Shown here piece after piece: positions 12,271-19,818 of a stretch of 24,041 nt of DNA. The stretch is taken from IMG/VR virus record IMGVR_UViG_3300042470_000189, positions 1 through 24,041 of that record; one strand, written 5' to 3'. Each line of letters starts with the position of its first letter. Position 1 is the first letter of the stretch. The position numbers were made by a program, and so were the translations under genes. Source of the stretch: a virus. The notes under the pieces were generated by a model. The model worked only from the letters and a program-made list of their open reading frames with translations, made no database searches and was not told the DNA's origin.

Positions 12271-12638
12271 GCAGAAAAGCTATGCAGGTGGCGCTTGAGG
12301 CGCTGGAGAGTGATCCAATAAGTCATGCTGGGCTTGTGACCGTATTATCGCCAGGTAAAGGTACAGGCCTTAATTACGCCCGTGCTAGCCAAAAGACCGT
12401 AGTGTCGCCAGATGGAGGCACAGGTTTTATCGACGGTGTGTGGCATGAGCCGGGGCCTACGGCATGGCAGTGCCAATGCGGCAAACTTTATACGGTTACT
12501 TGTATTTCAAGCAAACCGTTAAAGCGTGAATGGGTTGGGCTGACACTAAATGAAGCAGAAGATTTTTACGACAAATACACTGACAGAGCGGAGCTTATAA
12601 ACGCCATAGACAAGTTCCTTGAGGAGAAGAACACATGA
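12267..12638 (+). CDS. Small phage protein with a WVGLT module
   Basis: A 123-residue protein. The start MSRKAMQVALEALESD is a common opening of small phage proteins. A segment with two cysteines (WQCQCGKLY) follows, and the end contains EWVGLTLNEAEDFYDKY, a module repeated in the next gene. Function is unknown; metal binding by the CxC plus a further Cys is possible. It is joined by ATGA overlaps on both sides. Confidence 0.65.
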   Translation: MSRKAMQVALEALESDPISHAGLVTVLSPGKGTGLNYARASQKTVVSPDGGTGFIDGVWHEPGPTAWQCQCGKLYTVTCISSKPLKREWVGLTLNEAEDFYDKYTDRAELINAIDKFLEEKNT

Positions 12639-12883
12639 ACACACAACCCGAAGCCTTGCGACTAGCTGATGCGCTGGACGCTGAGTTTGTGCAAGGACGA
12701 ATAAGCAATAGCACGGGCAGGGAATCAGCCGTCGAATTGCGCCGATTGGCACTGAAGCAATGGGTTGGGCTGACGGATGATGAGATTAACATACTGTCGT
12801 GCGAGATGGTTAAAGGTGATAAATCAGTCAACTGGCTATGCAAAGTCCTTGAAGCCAAGCTGCGGGAGAAGAATCATGGATAA
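12635..12883 (+). CDS. Small phage protein with a WVGLT module (relative of previous gene)
   Basis: An 82-residue protein. It opens with EALRLADALDAEF and VELRRLALKQ, typical of a widespread small phage family, and then carries QWVGLTDDEINILSCEMV and a helical end (WLCKVLEAKLREKNHG). The WVGLT stretch shares an identical 16-base DNA word with the previous gene, so the two C-terminal parts probably arose by duplication or recombination. Function is unknown. Confidence 0.65.
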   Translation: MNTQPEALRLADALDAEFVQGRISNSTGRESAVELRRLALKQWVGLTDDEINILSCEMVKGDKSVNWLCKVLEAKLREKNHG

Positions 12884-13205
12884 ACAAGAGGTTCTTTCGC
12901 TTGCAAGAAGTAGTGGCGTGATGATCTCTGGAAGACCTGAGTTCGAGGAGTCAGTAAAGAAGTTTGGCAGGATGATTATCAAGCGACTGCAGCCGCTTAC
13001 TAAGACTCAGCGAACCTATTTGGAAGCACTGACCGAGCCAAAGTCATTGCAAGACCTAGCAAAGCAGTTCGGCTGTACACCTCAAAACGCTTTGAAGATG
13101 ATTCGAGCACTAGAGGCTAGAAAGCTCATCAAGAAAGAACCACTGTTCAAGAAACACATAGGAGCCTGGGCTTACTACTATGTCAAAGGAGACACCCATG
13201 TTTGA
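12876..13205 (+). CDS. Winged-helix protein
   Basis: A 109-residue basic protein. Residues about 45-85 form a winged helix (LTKTQRTYLEALTEPKSLQD, then QFGCTPQNALKMIRALEARK), with a basic wing (LIKKEPLFKKH). It probably binds DNA as a regulator or replication accessory. ATG 12876 is preceded by GGGAGA and overlaps the previous gene by eight bases; the open frame upstream to 12777 lies inside the previous gene and is rejected. Confidence 0.65.
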   Translation: MDKQEVLSLARSSGVMISGRPEFEESVKKFGRMIIKRLQPLTKTQRTYLEALTEPKSLQDLAKQFGCTPQNALKMIRALEARKLIKKEPLFKKHIGAWAYYYVKGDTHV

Positions 13206-13461
13206 AACACTCTGGTTAAACTACTGTAAAGATCATGGTATGGATTCGTTCAACCGTCATAACTACGGTATTTTTGTGGCCGGAGCAAAAGCAGAGCGGG
13301 AAATCATCGAGATCCTGCTAAAGAAGCAGCTGGTCGACTTAGATCAGCGGTATATCGATGGTGTGCTTAACTCGATCAACACCATCAAAGCAAGAACAAC
13401 CTTAAATTCTTACATCTATGAAAAGCAAAGCAGTTACGACAATCAGAAGCATTCTTCTTGA
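13198..13461 (+). CDS. Small protein of unknown function
   Basis: An 87-residue product, MFETLWLNYCKDHGMDSFNR, then YGIFVAGAKAEREIIEILLK. The 'xxFVAGAxAE' segment resembles small phage proteins of unknown role. The start at 13198 has a strong Shine-Dalgarno (AAGGAG at 13186-13191, six bases upstream); a start at 13180 would place that site inside the protein. The gene overlaps the next by 44 bases. Confidence 0.65.
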   Translation: MFETLWLNYCKDHGMDSFNRHNYGIFVAGAKAEREIIEILLKKQLVDLDQRYIDGVLNSINTIKARTTLNSYIYEKQSSYDNQKHSS

Positions 13462-13624
13462 AAAGCTAACTCACGCCGAAATCAAAGAAAAGACAGGGCT
13501 AACGCACGAGCAAATAGGCATGGCGTTGTCCTATCTCTTCAAAAAAGGCGAGATAAAGCGCGAGAAGCAGCCAGCATCTAAGGCACTAGGAAGGCGAGAA
13601 GTCTATGTCTACTTTCCAGCCTAG
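13418..13624 (+). CDS. Small HTH/winged-helix protein
   Basis: A 68-residue basic protein with a helix-turn-helix in residues about 10-45 (LEKLTHAEIKEKTGLTHEQI, then ALSYLFKKGEIKRE) and a beta-hairpin wing ending REVYVYFPA. Likely DNA binding. It starts within the last 44 bases of the previous gene without an obvious ribosome-binding site, so it probably relies on coupling, and it overlaps the next gene by 20 bases. Confidence 0.6.
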   Translation: MKSKAVTTIRSILLEKLTHAEIKEKTGLTHEQIGMALSYLFKKGEIKREKQPASKALGRREVYVYFPA

Positions 13625-13814
13625 CTGCGAGTCATGCAGGCATAGCGTTGGCTGTGGCGAGATGAGGCTAGGCAATGAGGTTATTCGCAAGATGCTGATT
13701 TGCAAGCTAACGAATGTATTCGCAGTGGACCCTTGTAGGAAATACGAGTATGAGCCAGGAACAGATTCAGAAACTACCAATCGACACACTAATACCGTAC
13801 GCCAACAACGCTAG
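13605..13814 (+). CDS. Small cysteine-rich protein, probable zinc binder
   Basis: A 69-residue protein with cysteines spaced CESC, then GCG, LICK and DPCRKYE, a pattern seen in small phage zinc-ribbon-like proteins. The N-terminal 50 residues look folded; the last 20 are polar and Thr/Arg rich and lie in the 65-base overlap with the ParB-methyltransferase gene, so that tail may be tolerated read-through. The ribosome-binding site AAGGCGAG precedes the ATG. Function is unknown. Confidence 0.55.
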   Translation: MSTFQPSCESCRHSVGCGEMRLGNEVIRKMLICKLTNVFAVDPCRKYEYEPGTDSETTNRHTNTVRQQR

Positions 13815-15078
13815 AGTGCATTCGGACAAGCAGATATTGCAAATTGCATCAAGTATTAAGGAGTTTGGCTTTACTAACCCTGTACTGATTGACAAAGACA
13901 ACGGCATCATTGCAGGCCACGGAAGGGTTGAGGCTGCAAGAAAGCTAGGGCATAAAGAGGTTCCGGTTATCAGACTTGAGCACCTGAGCGAAGCTCAGAA
14001 GAAGGCTTACATCCTTGCAGACAACAAGATAGCGATGAACTCGACCTGGGACGATCAGCTACTTGCGTTAGAGCTGCAAACGATAGGCGATCTAGGTATC
14101 AACTTAGACTTCACTGGCTTTGACGAGTCAGAAATTTCTGAGCTTACTCCACAAGAAATAACAGAAGGTCTAACAGATGAGGACGCCGTACCAGAACCAC
14201 CTCCTGAGCCTATTACCAAACCTGGGGATATTTGGATACTAGGAAATCATAGGCTTATGTGCGGTGATTGCAGGGATTTCGATGATGTTCAAAAAGTGTT
14301 AAATGGAGCAAAAATCAATCTTGTGATTACTTCACCGCCTTACGCATCTCAAAGAACTTATGACGAAAAATCTAAGTTCAAACCTATTGCTCCAGATGAG
14401 TATGTAGATTGGTATAGAGATGTTGCATCTAACATTTATGCAAATCTTGATGAAAATGGATCTTATTTCTGCAACATAAAGCCAAATGCAGAGGGGTTAT
14501 CTCGTGAACTTTATGTATTTGATCTTGTTTTAGCTCATGTGAGAGATTGGGGCTGGAATTATGCAGATGAATTTTGTTGGGAAAGAAATGGAATCCCGCA
14601 ACAAGTAATTCGTAGATTCAAAAATCAATTTGAGCCTATTTATCATTTCACTAAAGGAGAATGGAAGTTTAGGCCAGACGAAGTAAAACATCAGTCAAAG
14701 TCGGTCCCAAAAGCTAGAGGGAAAGGATCTGGAAATACAAATGCTGCTCTTAGGCAAGGATTTGCATCTGCGGTTGATGGTAACGAAATTGTTGAGGGTA
14801 TGGCTTATCCAGGGAACAGATTACCAACGTTTCAATCAGAAGCTTTAGGACATCCAGCCGCTTATCCAGTTGGACTTCCAGAGTTTTTTATAAAGGCATA
14901 CACGGATATTAAAGATGTTGTATTCGATCCTTTTATGGGGAGTGGGTCAACCATAATTGCAGCAGAAAAGAATGGAAGGAAATCAATAGGAACGGAAATA
15001 AGTCCGCTTTACATTGATCTTATTGTTAAACGATGGGAAGAATTTACAGGAAAGAAAGCAGTGCTAGAGACTAACTAA
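13750..15078 (+). CDS. ParB-domain fused beta-class DNA methyltransferase
   Basis: A 442-residue two-domain protein. Residues about 8-135 are a ParB/sulfiredoxin-type domain (LIPYANNARVHSDKQI, NGIIAGHGRVEAARKLG). A Pro-rich linker (147-157) leads to an N4/N6-type methyltransferase with TSPPY (194-198) as motif IV and DPFMGSG (393-399) as the AdoMet-binding motif; motif IV coming first marks the beta class. It would methylate adenine N6 or cytosine N4 in a short target, most likely to shield phage DNA from host restriction. No restriction enzyme gene is adjacent. ATG 13750 has TAGGA nine bases upstream. GC falls from about 50 percent in the ParB part to 30-40 percent in the methyltransferase part, by hand count of single lines. 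Confidence 0.9.
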   Translation: MSQEQIQKLPIDTLIPYANNARVHSDKQILQIASSIKEFGFTNPVLIDKDNGIIAGHGRVEAARKLGHKEVPVIRLEHLSEAQKKAYILADNKIAMNSTWDDQLLALELQTIGDLGINLDFTGFDESEISELTPQEITEGLTDEDAVPEPPPEPITKPGDIWILGNHRLMCGDCRDFDDVQKVLNGAKINLVITSPPYASQRTYDEKSKFKPIAPDEYVDWYRDVASNIYANLDENGSYFCNIKPNAEGLSRELYVFDLVLAHVRDWGWNYADEFCWERNGIPQQVIRRFKNQFEPIYHFTKGEWKFRPDEVKHQSKSVPKARGKGSGNTNAALRQGFASAVDGNEIVEGMAYPGNRLPTFQSEALGHPAAYPVGLPEFFIKAYTDIKDVVFDPFMGSGSTIIAAEKNGRKSIGTEISPLYIDLIVKRWEEFTGKKAVLETN

Positions 15079-16033
15079 CAATTGCCCCACGGAAATAAGC
15101 ATTGCTGTCGATGACTTCGCAGAGCTCAGGTGGAAGCAACATGCCTTCATTAGTAAAGGTAAGGACAGCAAATCCTGAGCACCAGGGTCTAGGGTTATCT
15201 TCCATGTAGCTGAAGGCATTGCTATCAGGACAAGCAAGCATTCCTGTAGATACGCCATACCTACGACCCGTGTAGTCACCCCAAGGTTTAACCTCAAGCA
15301 AGTGCGTATGGCCGGTGACACTGTTAACGCCAGACTTAAGGGTGTTGTTGTAGCCTGAATGGATACCGCCATGTTGCATTCGGTGCTTAATCATCGTATT
15401 CGCATTGACCATCACTGACCAGCTAACGCTCCATTCTGGGATATGGTCAACAAGCGTTGTTCCTTTTATGCCCTTGAACTCTGGAGCAGCGTTAGCAAGC
15501 CTCTTATCAAACCTGATGTCATGGTTACCAATGGTGCGGTGCAAGATCGTCCCAAGGCCTTTACAAGCTTTATGAATGGCATCCATGTGAACCTGAACGG
15601 CTTCTAGCTCTTGCTGAAGCGTAGGCTTAATAGACCAATCCTCAGCACCGAAACGAGAGATAACCGCGCCATCAAGAATATCCCCGTTAGCAACAATCAG
15701 TGCTGGCTTTAGACGCTTGATGAGCTTTAAGAGCGCGTAAAAAGCAGTCGTTGACTCATTAGGTTGAAAGTGCGCGTCAGAGAATACAAAAACAGTGCCG
15801 GTTATATCCGCAATGCTGCGAACCTTGTCATAAGAGTGCCTAATAGTAGGCGATGCTGTATACCGCTGGTCATTATGGGTAGGCAATTCAATACCAAGCT
15901 TTGCGGCTAACCGCTTTCTACGGTCACAGATATTGCGGACAGATACGCCTAACTCATTACTTATTAGCTGGGGAGAACCAAACTTATGCCAAAGGGCAAT
16001 AAACTCTTCATCCGTTGTCGATGGCTTAGTCAT
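15071..16033 (-). CDS. HTH-fused calcineurin-like metallophosphoesterase
   Basis: A 320-residue protein. Residues about 8-45 look like a helix-turn-helix (LISNELGVSVRNICDRRKRL). The rest is a calcineurin-like phosphoesterase with SDAHF (85-89), NGDILD (116-121), GNHD (169-172), QHGG (220-223) and GHTH (241-244), so the two-metal site appears complete. Substrate is unknown: phosphoesters, cyclic nucleotides or nucleic acid ends are all possible in this family. ATG 16033 has AGGGG six bases upstream. It is alone on the minus strand between two rightward operons and overlaps the methyltransferase end by 8 bases tail to tail. An extended -10 element stands upstream. Confidence 0.85.
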   Translation of the reverse strand: MTKPSTTDEEFIALWHKFGSPQLISNELGVSVRNICDRRKRLAAKLGIELPTHNDQRYTASPTIRHSYDKVRSIADITGTVFVFSDAHFQPNESTTAFYALLKLIKRLKPALIVANGDILDGAVISRFGAEDWSIKPTLQQELEAVQVHMDAIHKACKGLGTILHRTIGNHDIRFDKRLANAAPEFKGIKGTTLVDHIPEWSVSWSVMVNANTMIKHRMQHGGIHSGYNNTLKSGVNSVTGHTHLLEVKPWGDYTGRRYGVSTGMLACPDSNAFSYMEDNPRPWCSGFAVLTFTNEGMLLPPELCEVIDSNAYFRGAIVS

Positions 16034-16055
16034 AAGCAACCCCTAAAGTTTGCCG

Positions 16056-16064
16056 CTTATACCA
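16056..16064 (-). promoter_or_regulatory. Candidate extended -10 promoter for the phosphoesterase gene
   Basis: Reading leftward, TGGTATAAG (complement of 16056-16064) is an extended -10 element with five of six matches to TATAAT. No good -35 is seen. It is 23 bases before the gene's ATG, so the lone minus-strand gene could be transcribed on its own. Confidence 0.5.
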
Positions 16065-16117
16065 TAAAAGCTATGACATTAGATAGCGATCTTAAAGTAA
16101 AGTGTGAGCAAAGGGCA

Positions 16118-16146
16118 TTGTGAGCGACAAAATCATAGATTAAAAT
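16118..16146 (+). promoter_or_regulatory. Rightward promoter for the late (packaging and virion) operon
   Basis: TTGTGA (16118-16123, four of six) and TAAAAT (16141-16146, five of six) are separated by exactly 17 bases, 30 bases before the terminase small-subunit ATG. The -35 region lies in an inverted repeat (TTGT, five bases, ACAA at 16118-16130), and the word TGTGAGC occurs twice (16103-16109 and 16119-16125), which suggests a control site. Confidence 0.65.
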
Positions 16147-16176
16147 GGAGACTTGTAAATTTGTTCGGAGTTAAAA

Positions 16177-16551
16177 ATGGCTACCCGAGGCCAGAAGCCA
16201 CACGTCCCAGACGATAAAGATCGTCTATTAGTTAAGTCGCTCTCAGCGGTTGGAATGCCTTACGAGGACATATCCAGAAAACTCAAGATCACATCCGATA
16301 CGCTTGTTAAGTATTACAAGGATGAGCTTGAGTTAGGACGAGCAGATGCGAATGCAGAGATAGCGAGAACGCTTTATCAGCAAGCAAAGAACGGTAATGT
16401 CGCTGCGATGATGTTCTGGCTCAAGACTAGAGCCCGATGGACAGAGAAGCATCAGCACGAAATATCAGGCATTGACGGACAGCCCATCGTTACGCGCATC
16501 GAGAGAGTAATCATTGACCACACTGAAAATACAAACGCCACGGTGGGCTAA
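16177..16551 (+). CDS. Terminase small subunit
   Basis: A 124-residue protein with an N-terminal helix-turn-helix (SAVGMPYEDISRKLKITSDT) and the stretch ARTLYQQAKNGNVAAMMFWL, TRARWTEKH, a signature of small terminase subunits. It would recognise the packaging start on concatemeric DNA and hand it to the large subunit. The start has CGGAG upstream. It overlaps the large-subunit gene by 38 bases. It is the first gene after the late promoter. Confidence 0.85.
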   Translation: MATRGQKPHVPDDKDRLLVKSLSAVGMPYEDISRKLKITSDTLVKYYKDELELGRADANAEIARTLYQQAKNGNVAAMMFWLKTRARWTEKHQHEISGIDGQPIVTRIERVIIDHTENTNATVG

Positions 16552-17734
16552 AGACTTAGTAAGCAAGCCAGCAAGGTATCGAGGTGCTTATGGTGGTCGA
16601 GGCTCAGGCAAAAGTAATCTCTTTGCTGAGTACGTTATCGAACGGCACTTAATGGCTAAGACAGATACTGTCTGTGTGCGAGAGGTGCAAAAGTCGCTGA
16701 ACCAGTCTGTGAAGAAGCTGCTTGAGGAAAAGATCCAAGCATTACAGGTTGGCAAGTGGTTCGAGATACTGCACGACAGAATTAACACGCCTGGAGGGGG
16801 AAGGATCATCTTCCAAGGTATGGCGAATCACACAGCAGAGTCGATTAAGTCGCTTGAAGGCTACGATATAGCCTGGGTAGAAGAGGCGCAGTCGTTATCG
16901 CAGAGAAGCCTAGACTTATTGAGACCAACAATAAGAAAGCCAAACTCTGAGCTGTTATTTAGTTGGAACCCACGATACGCACACGATCCGGTCGATAGGC
17001 TATTAAGAACTGATACGCCACCACCGGATGCGATTGTCGTTAAGGTTAACTGGTCGGACAATCCTTGGTTTCCCGATACGCTCAGAAAAGAGCTTGAGTA
17101 CGATAGAGCGCGTGATATTGATAAGTACGCGCATGTCTGGCAAGGCGATTACGTTACCAATTCAGAGCGCAGAGTGTTTAAGAACTGGCGTGTCGAGGAG
17201 TTTGAAACACCAGCTGATGCGGTTCACAGGTTCGGTGCTGACTGGGGGTTTGCAGTAGACCCAACTGTATTAGTGAGATGTCACATTATCGGCAGAACGC
17301 TTTATGTGGATTACGAAGCTTATATGGTGGGCTGCGAGATTATCAACACGCCAGAGTTATTTTTGACAATCCCTGAGTCTGAGAAATGGCCCATCGTTGC
17401 TGACTCTGCTAGACCAGAGACTATTTCTCACATGCGAAAGAGCGGTTTCCCTAAGATCATGCCGGCGGTAAAAGGTCCGAAGTCTGTAGAGGATGGCGTT
17501 GAGTGGCTTAAGAGCTACGATATTGTTGTTCATCCGAGGTGCAAGCATACGATTGATGAGCTTACGCTTTACTCTTACAAATCAGACCCTTTGACGGGTA
17601 AAATACTTCCCATCTTGGAAGATAAGTCAAATCATGTTATAGACGCTTTGCGATACGCTTGTGAGGGTGTCCGTAGAGTTCAGAAGGTTCAGCCAAAAGC
17701 CTTTGAAGCAATCCCCGTTGAAAGCAGGTGGTAG
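16514..17734 (+). CDS. Terminase large subunit
   Basis: A 406-residue packaging motor. Walker A is GGRGSGKS (27-34), Walker B with the catalytic Glu is YDIAWVEEA (about 117-125), and FSWNP (149-153) fits the coupling motif. The nuclease domain begins at FGADWGFAVDP (240-250) and its last acidic residue is in SNHVIDALRYA near 377. The family (PBSX/Terminase_3-like) often starts with KIQTPRW as here. The start is taken as TTG 16514, with GAGAG upstream; no ATG is available before the motif. Headful packaging is likely, given the P22-like portal, but is inferred. Confidence 0.95.
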   Translation: MTTLKIQTPRWAKDLVSKPARYRGAYGGRGSGKSNLFAEYVIERHLMAKTDTVCVREVQKSLNQSVKKLLEEKIQALQVGKWFEILHDRINTPGGGRIIFQGMANHTAESIKSLEGYDIAWVEEAQSLSQRSLDLLRPTIRKPNSELLFSWNPRYAHDPVDRLLRTDTPPPDAIVVKVNWSDNPWFPDTLRKELEYDRARDIDKYAHVWQGDYVTNSERRVFKNWRVEEFETPADAVHRFGADWGFAVDPTVLVRCHIIGRTLYVDYEAYMVGCEIINTPELFLTIPESEKWPIVADSARPETISHMRKSGFPKIMPAVKGPKSVEDGVEWLKSYDIVVHPRCKHTIDELTLYSYKSDPLTGKILPILEDKSNHVIDALRYACEGVRRVQKVQPKAFEAIPVESRW

Positions 17735-17736
17735 AG

Positions 17737-19794
17737 ATGGCGCGAGAGACCAACGATCAAAGACTCTTCCGAATCCATTCGGAGGCTATAAAAGAGTTTG
17801 ATGAGATACAGACTGCGCTGCGCGACGAACGCCTTCAGTGCTTGCAGGATCGACGTTTCTATTCTATCTCTGGTGCTCAGTGGGAAGGTCCGCTCAGAGA
17901 GCAGTACGCAAATAAACCAAAGTTTGAGGTAAACAAGATCCACTTGTCGGTTATGCGGATCATTTCAGAGTATCGAAATAACCGAATTACTGTTGACTTT
18001 GTAAGCAAGGACGGCAGCAAAGATGACAAGCTAGCTGATACTTGCGACAAACTTTACCGAGCAGACGAACAAGACTCTGGTGCTGAAGAGGCCTACGATA
18101 ATGCTTTCGAGGAAGCTGTAGGTGGTGGCTTTGGTGCTTGGCGATTAAAGACAACATATGTCAATGAAGAGGACAATGAGGACGAGCGGCAGCGCATAGC
18201 GATTGAACCTATCTTCGATGCAGACTCTTCCGTATTCTTCGACCTAAACTCTAAACGGCAGGATAAGGCTGACGCTAAACGGTGCTTTGTACTAACGGCG
18301 ATGTCAAGAAATGCTTACATCGACATGTACAAGGACGATCCTGCAAGCTGGGATAAAGAGATCCACCAGTATGAGTTTGACTGGGCAACACCCGATGTCG
18401 TTTATGTCGCTGAGTATTATCGCGTCGAGGATAAAACCGAGACGGTTAGGATATTTCAGACAATTGCAGGCGAAGAAGAGCGTTACACGCAGGATGACTT
18501 CGCTAGAGATGAAGAGCTAGAAACAAAGTTAATTGCCATTGGTAGCAGAGAGATAAGGCAAAAGCGCGTTAAGCGTAAAGCTGTCTACGCTTACATTATG
18601 AGCGGATCAAGGGTGCTTGAAGACTTGGGAAAGATTCCTGGTCGCTGTATTCCCGTGGTTCCTGTTTACGGCAAGCGATGGTTTATTGATAACGTCGAGC
18701 GATGCATGGGCCATGTCAGACTGGCTAAAGATGCCCAGCGTCTGAAGAATATGCAACTCTCAAAACTGGGTGAGATTTCGGCTTACTCAGTTGTCGAGAA
18801 GCCCATCATGACACCAGAGCAAGTCGCCGGTCATCAAATGATGTGGTCACAGGATAACTTGCGAAACTTCCCGTATTTGCTTATTAATCCAGTCACTGAC
18901 GCTAACGGGCAAGTATCACCTCTGGGCCCGCTTGATTACACGAGAAGCGCACAGATTCCACCTGCTTTAGCTGGGCTGATTCAAGTTACCGAATCAGATA
19001 TGCAAGAAATACTCGGTAATCAACAAAACGGTGACAAGATCGTAAGTAATATCTCCGGCAAAGCTGTCGAGATGATCCAGCAGCGGTTGGACATGCAGAC
19101 ATTTATTTATATGTCGAACATGGCAAAAGCTGTGAGACGTTGCGGTGAGGTCTGGCTTTCTATGGCGAAAGATGTTTATGTCGAGGAAGGCCGGAAGATG
19201 AAAGGTATCGGCGTTTCTGGAGAGCTAGAAACAATCCAGTTATCAAAGCCTATGCTTACCGCTGAAGGCGAGATGGTAGTTGAGAATGATTTATCGGAAG
19301 CACAGTTTGATGTTGCTGTAGATGTCGGGCCATCATCGAGTTCCCGAAGGTCGGCTACAGTTCGTGCGCTAACGGGCATGATGGCCATTACTAACGACCC
19401 AGAGACGCAGCAAGTATTACAAGCAATGGCGATGATGAACCTAGAGGGCGAAGGTGTTGCCGATGTGCGCGAGTTCTTTAGGAAGAAACTAATTCGCATG
19501 GGTGTAGTTAAACCCACTCAGCAAGAGCTCGATGAGTTAATGGCTGAGCTCGAAGGGAAGGGTCAAGACCCGAATGCAATCTTCTTAGCGGCAGCAGCCG
19601 AAGAGGCTCAAGCAAAAGCAGCTAAAGCAAGAGCAGACGTAGTTAAGACATTAGCGGATGCTGATTTAGCGCAAGCAAGAACGATTGAAACGCTAAATAA
19701 AACTGACGCTGAGACGGTCGGTAAAGATATTGACAATATTAGGGCGATGCAAGGTATTATAATGCCCGAAACGGCAACCACGCAGCCGATTTAA
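17737..19794 (+). CDS. Portal protein, P22 type
   Basis: A 685-residue portal of the P22 family: LRDERLQCLQDRRFYSISGA near the start, MRIISEYRNNRITVDFV, DADSSVFFDL, and KRWFIDNVERCMGHVRLAKD. A central stem and wing region is followed by a C-terminal Ala-, Lys- and Glu-rich helix (about 625-660), matching the helical barrel that extends into the head in P22. It forms the dodecameric ring through which DNA enters and leaves. The ATG at 17737 lies two bases after the terminase stop and has AGGTGG upstream; a GTG at 17728 is the alternative. Confidence 0.93.
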   Translation: MARETNDQRLFRIHSEAIKEFDEIQTALRDERLQCLQDRRFYSISGAQWEGPLREQYANKPKFEVNKIHLSVMRIISEYRNNRITVDFVSKDGSKDDKLADTCDKLYRADEQDSGAEEAYDNAFEEAVGGGFGAWRLKTTYVNEEDNEDERQRIAIEPIFDADSSVFFDLNSKRQDKADAKRCFVLTAMSRNAYIDMYKDDPASWDKEIHQYEFDWATPDVVYVAEYYRVEDKTETVRIFQTIAGEEERYTQDDFARDEELETKLIAIGSREIRQKRVKRKAVYAYIMSGSRVLEDLGKIPGRCIPVVPVYGKRWFIDNVERCMGHVRLAKDAQRLKNMQLSKLGEISAYSVVEKPIMTPEQVAGHQMMWSQDNLRNFPYLLINPVTDANGQVSPLGPLDYTRSAQIPPALAGLIQVTESDMQEILGNQQNGDKIVSNISGKAVEMIQQRLDMQTFIYMSNMAKAVRRCGEVWLSMAKDVYVEEGRKMKGIGVSGELETIQLSKPMLTAEGEMVVENDLSEAQFDVAVDVGPSSSSRRSATVRALTGMMAITNDPETQQVLQAMAMMNLEGEGVADVREFFRKKLIRMGVVKPTQQELDELMAELEGKGQDPNAIFLAAAAEEAQAKAAKARADVVKTLADADLAQARTIETLNKTDAETVGKDIDNIRAMQGIIMPETATTQPI

Positions 19795-19818
19795 TTGCGT
19801 GAGTTAAAAGGGTGATGT

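Noticed and set aside
15064-15372. Antisense frame over the 3' end of the phosphoesterase region
   Set aside because: Overlaps the phosphoesterase gene on the same strand in another frame, with no ribosome-binding site and low-complexity composition.
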